Assembly: GCA_017420625.1 (NCBI GenBank) | Contig: JAFOIR010000218.1 | Span: forward strand, 1-6,316 | Length of the DNA stretch: 6,316 bases | Direction of reading: 5' to 3' | Source: Bacillota bacterium | Lineage (GTDB): Bacteria > Bacillota_A > Clostridia > Lachnospirales > Bianqueaceae | Part shown: positions 1-6,316 of the stretch, piece by piece | Position numbering within the stretch: the stretch's first letter is position 1 | How the letters are laid out: every line of letters starts with the position of its first letter | Program-made: the position numbers and the translations under genes | Notes under the pieces: generated by a model | Told to the model about the DNA's origin: nothing | What the model saw: the letters and a program-made list of their open reading frames with translations, nothing else | Databases searched by the model: none

Positions 1-1350
1 CAGTTCGAAACGAGCGGCGAAGTAGCGCTGGGCGGCGGACTCATGGACGAACTGCTGCTCGAAAAAGCCATCCAAAACAGCAAAAAACCGCAGGAGATCC
101 GGGAAGTATTTGAAAAGAGTGAACCCTGGAGGACCTACTGTGAATTCAAAGCCAGACGACTGAAGGAACGGTATTTTTCCGATGAAGCTTATTTCCAGGA
201 TAATGACTGCAGTGAGACCGTTCTGATACGCTATGGAAAAATACGGAAACTGAATCTTACGATCGACCGGAAAATTGCCAGAGATCTGACAGAACAGAAA
301 CTGCCCTCACTGGATCATCAATCCTTCCGGGAGGTTTTTACGGTCAGTCTGAAAAACATCAAAAATGCGATCTCCGGACAGATGCCGGAGTTTATCTTCC
401 TGACGGGCGGTGTTTCCCGAATGGAAGTGATCCACGAATGGTGTCAGGAAGTGTTCCCGGATGCGGTACTTATTTCCAGTGCAGAACCGGAATTCTCTGT
501 GGCAAAAGGACTTGCCTACAGTGGCCGGATCGATGAGGAAATGCGGCTTTTCAGAAATGAACTGGATGAACTGAGACAGTCCGATACAGTCGAGGCAATC
601 GTGCGGGAGAATATTCAGGATCTGTACCTGGATGTCGTCAATGTTCTGGTTGACCCGATTCTGGAAGAAGTAGCAGAACCGATCTTTGAAAAATGGCGAG
701 CCGGAGAGATCCCGCGCCTGGTCGATACAGATGAAGCTCTGCTTAAAGAGATTCCTGCTTTTCTTCGAAGCGATCGGGCAGCAGAACTCATGAAAAAACC
801 CATCGCTGCCTGGATCAAACCAGTTGCAAGAGAGCTGGAAGAGTATACCATCCCCATCTGTGTCCGGCATCATGTGCCCTATAAAGCGCTGTCCTTGTCG
901 ACTTTTCTTTCTGCGGAAGAGATTGAGATTCAACTGGATTCCAAGGAGATCTTCGCTGTAGAAGAGCTTACCTGGCTGATCGATTCGATCATTTCTGTTC
1001 TGGTGGGACTTTTGTGCGGAGGATCCGGCCTGGCGTTGATCTCCAGCGGACCGCAGGGAATGCTGGCCGGAATCGCTGCCTCACTTCTGGTGCTGGCTCT
1101 TGGAAAGTCCAAGATGGAAAGCGCACTTTTGAAACTGAAACTGCCCAAAGCACTTAGAAAACTAGTGCCGAAGGGAGCTTTCCGATCCAGGATGAAGACG
1201 CTCTCTGCAGATATTAAGCGTGAATTTTATGATAGTCTTCAAACCCATAAATATGACGAGATCACTGCCAGGATGGTGGATGATATTTCAGAAGAGATCG
1301 AAATCTGCCTTTCCAAGATGGCAGAAATAGTGGAAGTACCATTGGGATAA
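1..1350 (+). CDS. Hsp70/actin-like ATPase with C-terminal membrane hairpin (5'-partial)
   Basis: The reading frame is open from base 1, so the gene starts upstream; the ATG at 43 is internal. Numbering visible residues from base 1, residues 1-20 (FETSGEVALGGGLMDELL) match the Hsp70 stretch that in DnaK reads NGDTHLGGEDFDSRL. Residues 132-141 (IFLTGGVSRM) are the adenosine-binding loop of the actin/Hsp70 fold, and AEPEFSVAKGLAY (161-173) matches the end of that ATPase domain. The protein should therefore bind and hydrolyse ATP. No DnaK-type substrate-binding domain follows. Residues about 185-300 look mostly helical and charged. Residues about 325-368 form two hydrophobic, glycine-rich segments split by SSGPQG, which I read as a membrane hairpin. 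A basic stretch (KLKLPKALRKLVPK) and an acidic helical end follow. It ends in tandem TAA TAA (1348-1353). The family match is clear, but the cellular role is unknown. The phosphate-1 motif lies outside the window. Confidence 0.8.
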   Translation, partial: QFETSGEVALGGGLMDELLLEKAIQNSKKPQEIREVFEKSEPWRTYCEFKARRLKERYFSDEAYFQDNDCSETVLIRYGKIRKLNLTIDRKIARDLTEQKLPSLDHQSFREVFTVSLKNIKNAISGQMPEFIFLTGGVSRMEVIHEWCQEVFPDAVLISSAEPEFSVAKGLAYSGRIDEEMRLFRNELDELRQSDTVEAIVRENIQDLYLDVVNVLVDPILEEVAEPIFEKWRAGEIPRLVDTDEALLKEIPAFLRSDRAAELMKKPIAAWIKPVARELEEYTIPICVRHHVPYKALSLSTFLSAEEIEIQLDSKEIFAVEELTWLIDSIISVLVGLLCGGSGLALISSGPQGMLAGIAASLLVLALGKSKMESALLKLKLPKALRKLVPKGAFRSRMKTLSADIKREFYDSLQTHKYDEITARMVDDISEEIEICLSKMAEIVEVPLG

Positions 1351-1366
1351 TAAGTCAGAAAAAAAC

Positions 1367-1372
1367 AGGAGG
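1367..1372 (+). promoter_or_regulatory. Ribosome binding site of the GH3 gene
   Basis: A perfect AGGAGG lies 8 bases before the ATG at 1381 and fixes that codon as the start. It sits in the 30-bp gap after the Hsp70-like gene. That gap holds only an A-rich run and this site; no hairpin or terminator is visible. Confidence 0.85.
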
Positions 1373-1380
1373 AACAGCTT

Positions 1381-3843
1381 ATGCAACGTTATGGAAGATT
1401 CTTATTTACACCCGTTCTGCCTTTGGGCAAGGAGGGCAAACTGCTGACGGGAAGTAAGGAACATATCGAGCTTTCCAAAAATGCCGCCCGTGAAGGCATG
1501 GTTCTTCTGAAAAATGAGAACCAGGTTCTGCCTCTTCAGAAGGGAACCCGAGTCGCGCTGTTCGGAAAAGCGACATTCGATTATGTAAAAGGCGGCGGTG
1601 GTTCCGGAGACGTGACATGTGCGTATGTCCATAATATTTATGATGGACTCTCGGCGGATGAGAATATTCTGATCTATCAGCCCACCACTGATTATTACCG
1701 GGCATACTGGGAGGAGCAGAACAGGAATAATGCTGCGACGACGGGTGCCCTGGGCATGAAAACGCCTGGACTGATGCCGGAAGCACCGGTGCCGGACGAG
1801 CTGATTCCCGGTGCGGCAGCCTACGCGGATGTGGCGATTATCTCTATCTCACGTTACTCCGGTGAAGGATGGGATCGGACAGTACCGGATGTAAATCAGT
1901 CAGAAGACAACCAGGAATATGCAGCCGGACGTAATCGGTTCCGTTTTGTTCAGATTCTGTCCCGTATTTTCGAAAAGGGCGATTTTTATCTGAGTCAGGC
2001 GGAAGAAGCGCTGGTTGAAGCAGTAGCCTCCCATTTCAAAAAAGTTGTCGTGCTGATGAATGTGGGCGGCATGGTCGATACCAAATGGTTTAAGGATGAT
2101 CCGCGCATCAGTGCAGTACTGATGACCTGGCAGGGCGGTATGGAAGGGGGTCTTGCCGCGGCCGATGTACTGACCGGTAAGGTAAGTCCTTCCGGTAAGC
2201 TGACCGATACCTACGCCAAAGATCTGGCAGATTATCCATCCAGCTACAATTTCCACGAGTCTGAAGATTATGTGGACTATACGGATGATATCTATGTTGG
2301 ATATCGTTACTTTGAGACGATTCCCGGTGCCAGGGAAAAGGTCGTCTATCCGTTTGGATTTGGTTTGTCCTACACGACTTTTTCGGTGGAGAACATCCGG
2401 GCACAAGAGAAAGATGGAGAGATCCGTGTCGAAGCAGAGGTTCTCAATACCGGCAATTACTCAGGAAAAGAAGTTGTTCAGGTATATTACGGTGCACCGC
2501 AGGGAAAACTGGGAAAACCCGCCAAAGCATTGATCGGCTTTAAGAAGACCAGACTCCTTGAGCCGGGTGAAAGAGAAGTCTTACAGATCTGTTTTGCCGT
2601 GAAGGATATGGCTTCCTATGACGATCTTGGCAAAGTGCAAAAATCTGCATGGCTGCTGGAAAAAGGTGATTATCAGATCTTTGTTGGAACCGATGTTGCC
2701 AGTGCAAAGGCGATCGACTTTATCCATACGGAACCAGAAGACCGCATTACTTTGCAGCTGAAAGCGCGAATGGTGCCCTCACAATTGAAAGAGCGCATGC
2801 TTTCAGACGGCAGCATGGAAGAACTGCCCCTTACTGAGCCTCATGATAAAGATGAAGACGGTCTGGTCCATCAGGCTTATGATGAGATGCAGAGCATCGT
2901 TCCGGCAACGCGTGGGCGTGACCGGGTTGCAAGAGTCTGGGGCGGCTATACCTATTCCGGAAAGACACTGATGGATGTGGCGGAAGGAAAATGCACACTG
3001 GATGAGCTGGTATCTCAGTTTTCAGATGAAGACCTGATCTCACTTCTGGGCGGTCAGGCGAATACCGGTGTGGCCAATACCTTTGGTTTCGGAAACCTGC
3101 CGGAATACGGCATTCCGAACGTGATGACAGCAGACGGCCCGGCTGGTCTTCGGGTCTTCCCGGGAAGAGGTGTCGTAACGACAGCTTTCCCGTGTGCCTG
3201 TGTTCTGGCCTGTACCTGGGATCCGGAAGTCGTGGCTTCTATTGGTGAAGCGGCTGCTCTGGAACTGAAGGAGAATAACTTCGGCTTCTGGCTGGCACCG
3301 GCACTCAACATTCATCGCAGTCCGCTTTGCGGCAGAAACTTTGAGTATTATTCGGAAGATCCTTATCTGGCCGGTAAACTGGCCGGTGCCATGGTACACG
3401 GCATTCAGTCACAGCGGATCGGTGCGACAATCAAGCATTTTGCTCTTAACAACAAAGAAACAAACCGTAAAAACGCGGATTCCCGTGTGTCAGAAAGAGC
3501 ATCCCGTGAAATTTATCTCAAGGGATTTGAGATGATTGTCAAAGAAGAAAAACCGTGGGCACTGATGACTTCCTACAATGTTATCAACGGATATCGGGCT
3601 TCGGAATATACCGACATGCTGACCGGCATTCTGCGTGAGGAATGGGGCTTTGAAGGCTTTGTCATGACGGACTGGTGGACGCTGGGTGAACAGTATAAGG
3701 AAATCAAAGCCGGTAATGATGTCAAGATGGCGACAGGCTTCCCTGAAAGAACACTGGAAGCACTGAAGAAAGGGCTGATCAGCAGGGAAGAACTGGAGCT
3801 TTCAGCCAAACGGCTGCTGGGCGTTTTCCTGGAGCTTGAGTAA
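1381..3843 (+). CDS. Glycoside hydrolase family 3 beta-glucosidase, permuted domain order
   Basis: This is a predicted exo-acting beta-glycosidase, most likely a beta-glucosidase releasing glucose from short beta-glucosides. Domain order is reversed relative to most GH3 enzymes. Residues about 25-290 are the alpha/beta sandwich (REGMVLLKNENQVLPL at 37-52; GGMEGGLAAADVLTGKVSPSG at 252-272 in part). Residues about 322-440 are the FnIII-like domain (YPFGFGLSYTTF, then EVVQVYYG at 364-371). After a charged linker, residues about 535-820 are the TIM barrel. Visible barrel residues are D585 in TADGPAGLR, R652 in GRNFEYYSEDP, K685-H686 in KHFALN and the expected nucleophile D764 in VMTDWW. E162 in SGEGWDR is the likely acid/base, by analogy with the ETEGYDR-type site of other GH3 enzymes. 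No signal peptide is seen, so it should be cytoplasmic and act on imported oligosaccharides. This order is known from R. albus and B. fibrisolvens enzymes. Substrate (glucoside, xyloside or other) is not settled by sequence. Confidence 0.93.
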   Translation: MQRYGRFLFTPVLPLGKEGKLLTGSKEHIELSKNAAREGMVLLKNENQVLPLQKGTRVALFGKATFDYVKGGGGSGDVTCAYVHNIYDGLSADENILIYQPTTDYYRAYWEEQNRNNAATTGALGMKTPGLMPEAPVPDELIPGAAAYADVAIISISRYSGEGWDRTVPDVNQSEDNQEYAAGRNRFRFVQILSRIFEKGDFYLSQAEEALVEAVASHFKKVVVLMNVGGMVDTKWFKDDPRISAVLMTWQGGMEGGLAAADVLTGKVSPSGKLTDTYAKDLADYPSSYNFHESEDYVDYTDDIYVGYRYFETIPGAREKVVYPFGFGLSYTTFSVENIRAQEKDGEIRVEAEVLNTGNYSGKEVVQVYYGAPQGKLGKPAKALIGFKKTRLLEPGEREVLQICFAVKDMASYDDLGKVQKSAWLLEKGDYQIFVGTDVASAKAIDFIHTEPEDRITLQLKARMVPSQLKERMLSDGSMEELPLTEPHDKDEDGLVHQAYDEMQSIVPATRGRDRVARVWGGYTYSGKTLMDVAEGKCTLDELVSQFSDEDLISLLGGQANTGVANTFGFGNLPEYGIPNVMTADGPAGLRVFPGRGVVTTAFPCACVLACTWDPEVVASIGEAAALELKENNFGFWLAPALNIHRSPLCGRNFEYYSEDPYLAGKLAGAMVHGIQSQRIGATIKHFALNNKETNRKNADSRVSERASREIYLKGFEMIVKEEKPWALMTSYNVINGYRASEYTDMLTGILREEWGFEGFVMTDWWTLGEQYKEIKAGNDVKMATGFPERTLEALKKGLISREELELSAKRLLGVFLELE

Positions 3844-3859
3844 TTCGAAACGATAAAAA

Positions 3860-3865
3860 AGGAGG
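3860..3865 (+). promoter_or_regulatory. Ribosome binding site of the helicase gene
   Basis: AGGAGG follows an A-run in the 28-bp gap after the GH3 stop and ends 6 bases before the ATG at 3872, which supports that start. The gap has no stem-loop followed by a T-run, so transcription from the glycosidase gene may continue through. Confidence 0.85.
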
Positions 3866-3871
3866 CAGGCG

Positions 3872-6142
3872 ATGGATCTTCTGAAAGACCTGAATAAGGC
3901 TCAGATCGAAGCAGTGACCACGACAGAAGGTTTTGTGCGGGTCATTGCAGGAGCCGGATCCGGAAAGACCCGGGCACTTGCCCATCGTTTTGCCTATCTG
4001 GTAAACGAGGTTGGGATCCTGCCGGGCAATATCCTCTGTGTGACATTTACCAATAAATCCGCGGGTGAGATGCGCCAGCGGATCCACAACCTCACCGGTG
4101 ATAACGATACCGGTTACATCAATACATTTCATGGTTTTTGTGTCTCTGTCCTGCAGGAAGAGTCCTATGCCGTCTCCTATCCGAAAAGCTTTCTGGTACT
4201 GGACAATTCGGATATTGATTCCATGCTGAAGATCATATACGAAGAACGAGGACTGACACTTCGCGATATGACCTTTGCTTCTGCACGCGATATGATCGAG
4301 ATGAAGAAAGGCGTGGAGAAACCGGACTACTATCTGGATCTGATCCATATGAGTCTCGATCAGCTGCAGGAAAAATATCGAAACGCCCAAAAAGCAGATG
4401 AGATCATCTTTTACGGATATCTGTATCAGGAAAAGAAATGCTTCGGACTGGATTACAATGATCTGATTTTTCTTTCACTATACATCTTCGAACAGCATCC
4501 GGAAATCCGGCTCAAATGGCAGGAACGGCTGGAATACATCATGATCGATGAGTTCCAGGACATCGACAAACCGCAGTACCGCCTGATGGAAGTTTTGTGC
4601 GGGTATCATAAGAACCTGTTCGTAGTGGGCGATCCGGATCAGACGATCTATACCTGGCGAGGCGCTTCAGTCCGGTATCTTCTGGAGTTCGACCAGCAGT
4701 TCCCGGGAACAAAGACCATTATGATGATGGAGAACTATCGATCCACACCGGCGATCCTGAATGCCGCCAACTCTTTGATCGATCAGAATGTACAGCGGAT
4801 GAAGAAAGATCTGCTCCCCATGCGGAAGTATGAAGCAGAAAAGATGGAACTTGGAAAATCAGCAGGATTTGATTTTTCCAAAGTCACCTGTCACCATGCG
4901 GAAAACGCCGAAAAAGAAGCCGAGTGGATGGCTGAATCGATACAGAAGCTTTATGGGAAGGGAATCCCCTACCGGCAGATGACGGTCCTGTACAGGGCAC
5001 ACTATGTAACTCGTGCAGTGGAAGAGGCTCTTCTGAAGGCAGAGATACCGTATACGATCTACAGCGGTGTTCAGTTCTTTGGGCGGATGGAGATCAAGGA
5101 TGCTCTTTCCTATCTTCGCATGATCGCTTTTCAGGATGATCTGTCCTTTCTTCGGATCGTAAATGTACCGAAGAGAAATGTCGGAATACGTCGCATCAAG
5201 GCACTGCAGACCTATGCTGAAAACCATGACCTGTCTTTATATGCCGCACTGAAGGAAATCACGGAAGAGGGAAGAGGCAAAGCTTTTTCTGCGGAGAATA
5301 CGGAATTTGCGGAACTGGTCAGCCTTTTCAAAGGGACAGGGGCGCTCTCTTTTATCCGGCTGATCGATGGTTTCTCCTCTTCCTATGAAGGCCGTCCGGT
5401 TTCCGAACTGCTGTCAGAGGTCCTGGATCAGAGCGGATACGAAAAAATGCTCCGTACGGAAGGAGCACAGGACAGACTCGATAATCTGGCGGAACTGAAA
5501 CAGTCGATCTATGAATATGAAACTTCCTGCGGAGAAGAGACTACACTGGAAGTCTATCTTTCGCATGTTGCACTCTTTACAAATTCCGATACTGCTGAGA
5601 CTGGAGATAAGGTCAAGCTGATGACAGTGCATACGGCGAAGGGCCTTGAATTTCCCTATGTTTTTCTCTGCGGTATGAATGAAGGAATCTTTCCGTCCCG
5701 TAAGACCCGGACCAGAGAAGGAATGGAAGAAGAGAGAAGACTGGCCTTTGTAGCATTGACCCGTGCCAGAGACGGCTTGTTCCTTTCGGATGCGGAAGGG
5801 AGAAGTTTTGACGGAGCACCGCGATATCCTTCGCGTTTCATTCTGGATATCGATCAGGAATTCCTTTTGTACACGGAGCCTCTCCGGGAAGGGCTCATTG
5901 AAGAGACGAGGGCTTACATCCGGCAAAACAGTCAGTGGCTGTCAGATGAAGAAGAGAATTCACTTCTCATGCCGGGAACCCGTATTGTGCATACGATCTT
6001 TGGTAATGGAACAGTAGAAGAAATCAATGCTGAAAAGAATGCCTATATCATCCGCTTTGATGATCTTCCGACACCTCGGAAGATCTCCGTCAAGGCCAAA
6101 CTCACGAAACTGAACGAACGCCAGGAGGATGTCCATGATTGA
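3872..6142 (+). CDS. UvrD/PcrA-type superfamily 1A DNA helicase
   Basis: This is an ATP-dependent 3'-5' DNA helicase of the UvrD/Rep/PcrA family, expected to act in DNA repair and in clearing replication or transcription blocks. All core motifs are present and look intact: Q motif LNKAQIEAV (7-15), Walker A AGAGSGKT (26-33), Ia VTFTNKSAGEM (57-67), NTFHGFC (84-90), Walker B MIDEFQD (224-230), III VVGDPDQTIYTWRGA (251-265), IV ENYRS (287-291), a FFGRMEIKDALSYLR segment (402-416), V MTVHTAKGLEF (584-594) and VI EERRLAFVALTRAR (620-633). Residues about 702-747 (PGTRIVHTIFGNGTV and following) match the Tudor-like tail that in PcrA/UvrD contacts RNA polymerase. Length of 756 is close to usual PcrA. 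It could be the housekeeping PcrA or a second paralogue; the window cannot tell, so I leave the symbol blank. It overlaps the next gene by 8 bases. Confidence 0.95.
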   Translation: MDLLKDLNKAQIEAVTTTEGFVRVIAGAGSGKTRALAHRFAYLVNEVGILPGNILCVTFTNKSAGEMRQRIHNLTGDNDTGYINTFHGFCVSVLQEESYAVSYPKSFLVLDNSDIDSMLKIIYEERGLTLRDMTFASARDMIEMKKGVEKPDYYLDLIHMSLDQLQEKYRNAQKADEIIFYGYLYQEKKCFGLDYNDLIFLSLYIFEQHPEIRLKWQERLEYIMIDEFQDIDKPQYRLMEVLCGYHKNLFVVGDPDQTIYTWRGASVRYLLEFDQQFPGTKTIMMMENYRSTPAILNAANSLIDQNVQRMKKDLLPMRKYEAEKMELGKSAGFDFSKVTCHHAENAEKEAEWMAESIQKLYGKGIPYRQMTVLYRAHYVTRAVEEALLKAEIPYTIYSGVQFFGRMEIKDALSYLRMIAFQDDLSFLRIVNVPKRNVGIRRIKALQTYAENHDLSLYAALKEITEEGRGKAFSAENTEFAELVSLFKGTGALSFIRLIDGFSSSYEGRPVSELLSEVLDQSGYEKMLRTEGAQDRLDNLAELKQSIYEYETSCGEETTLEVYLSHVALFTNSDTAETGDKVKLMTVHTAKGLEFPYVFLCGMNEGIFPSRKTRTREGMEEERRLAFVALTRARDGLFLSDAEGRSFDGAPRYPSRFILDIDQEFLLYTEPLREGLIEETRAYIRQNSQWLSDEEENSLLMPGTRIVHTIFGNGTVEEINAEKNAYIIRFDDLPTPRKISVKAKLTKLNERQEDVHD
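6123..6128 (+). promoter_or_regulatory. Ribosome binding site of the downstream gene, inside the helicase end
   Basis: AGGAGG lies within the last codons of the helicase and ends 6 bases before the ATG at 6135. An in-frame ATG at 6129 directly touches the AGGAGG and is too close to be used efficiently, so 6135 is the better start. The arrangement suggests translational coupling to the helicase. Confidence 0.75.
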
Positions 6143-6316
6143 TACCGGTTTGTGGGGGAAATGCCATATTCAGGGAATCGCTGTCGATGAAGTGAAAGGA
6201 TATATTTATTATTCTTTCACCACCAAACTGGTGAAAGCCAGACTTTCGGATGGACAGATCATCGGCTCGGTAGACGGACTGCTGGGGCATCTGGGCTGTA
6301 TTGACTTTGACCCGGA
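6135..6316 (+). CDS. Unrecognised protein, possibly beta-propeller-like (3'-partial)
   Basis: The frame from ATG 6135 stays open for 60 codons to the window end, so only the N-terminus is visible (MIDTGLWGKCHIQGIAVDEV, then KGYIYYSFTTKLVKARLSDG and a GHLGCIDFDP end). There is no signal peptide or membrane segment in this part. The pattern of a short strand with GIAVD, then YIYYSF, LVKARL-DG-IIGSV and a second C-I-D-F-D strand resembles the four-strand blade of a beta-propeller of the NHL/SMP-30 type; that is inference from pattern only. The start is supported by AGGAGG at 6123-6128 and by the 8-base overlap with the helicase stop, typical of co-translated genes. I do not recognise the family and assign no function. 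Confidence 0.7.
   Translation, partial: MIDTGLWGKCHIQGIAVDEVKGYIYYSFTTKLVKARLSDGQIIGSVDGLLGHLGCIDFDP
6214..6237 (+). repeat. Perfect 9-bp inverted repeat within the start of the last gene
   Basis: CTTTCACCA at 6214-6222 and TGGTGAAAG at 6229-6237 are exact reverse complements separated by a 6-base loop. GTGAAAG also occurs at 6192-6198 and could pair with 6214-6220 instead, giving two exclusive hairpins. No T-run follows on either strand, so it is not an ordinary intrinsic terminator. It lies in coding sequence about 80 bases after the start codon and may be chance. Confidence 0.4.

Noticed and set aside
307..933. 208-codon open frame on the minus strand
   Set aside because: It is antisense to the well-supported Hsp70-like gene, shows no recognisable motif, and has the uneven composition of a shadow frame.
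43..1350. The ATG at 43 as the true start of the first gene
   Set aside because: The frame is open upstream to base 1 and residues before it (FETSGEVALGGG) belong to the Hsp70 fold; no AGGAGG-like site lies at a suitable distance.
1774..1800. Palindrome around GCACCGGTGC
   Set aside because: It is a short self-complementary stretch inside GH3 codons; similar ACCGGT words occur elsewhere by codon choice, and no repeat spacing or operator context is seen.
1561..1980. PA14-type insert in the glycosidase
   Set aside because: The region before and after the GEGWDR motif is too short for a PA14 domain and lacks its typical pattern.
1900..2406. 168-codon open frame on the minus strand
   Set aside because: It lies fully antisense to conserved GH3 sandwich and FnIII sequence and resembles no protein family.
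3844..3871. Possible terminator between the glycosidase and helicase genes
   Set aside because: The 28 bases contain an A-run and a ribosome binding site but no stem-loop followed by T residues.
3779..4390. 203-codon open frame on the minus strand spanning the GH3/helicase junction
   Set aside because: It is antisense to the helicase Walker A region and the GH3 end, has no recognisable domain, and no support as a gene.
5414..5926. 170-codon open frame on the minus strand
   Set aside because: It is antisense to helicase motifs V and VI, which are clearly coding on the + strand.

Overview
The window reads as one strand of a moderate-GC (by eye near 50%) Bacillota genome, probably a gut anaerobe of the Clostridia or Erysipelotrichia type. 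The reasons are strong AGGAGG ribosome binding sites before every visible start, very short intergenic gaps, a domain-permuted GH3 beta-glucosidase of the kind known from Ruminococcus albus and Butyrivibrio fibrisolvens, and a PcrA-type helicase with a C-terminal Tudor-like tail. The taxonomic call is inference; no rRNA or other marker gene is present.

Layout, all on the + strand. (1) Positions 1-1350 hold the 3' part of an Hsp70/actin-like ATPase gene that starts before the window. It keeps the second half of the nucleotide-binding domain, has no recognisable DnaK substrate-binding domain, and instead has a helical segment, a hydrophobic hairpin and a basic tail. (2) Positions 1381-3843 hold a complete 820-residue GH3 glycosidase with reversed domain order: the C-terminal alpha/beta sandwich and FnIII-like domain come first and the catalytic TIM barrel last. 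(3) Positions 3872-6142 hold a complete 756-residue UvrD/PcrA-type superfamily 1 helicase. (4) Positions 6135-6316 hold the start of an unrecognised, possibly beta-propeller-like protein that overlaps the helicase stop by 8 bases and runs off the window.

The gaps between genes are 30 bp, 28 bp and -8 bp, with no terminator visible in any of them, so the four genes could be on one transcript. Their functions (chaperone-like ATPase at the membrane, sugar hydrolysis, DNA repair helicase, unknown) do not form an obvious pathway, and the arrangement may be simple dense packing. No RNA genes, mobile elements, CRISPR arrays or attachment sites were seen, and no stretch over 300 bases lacks a gene. 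I did not find convincing evidence of a new multi-gene system. The most unusual items are the membrane-hairpin Hsp70-like protein and the permuted glycosidase.
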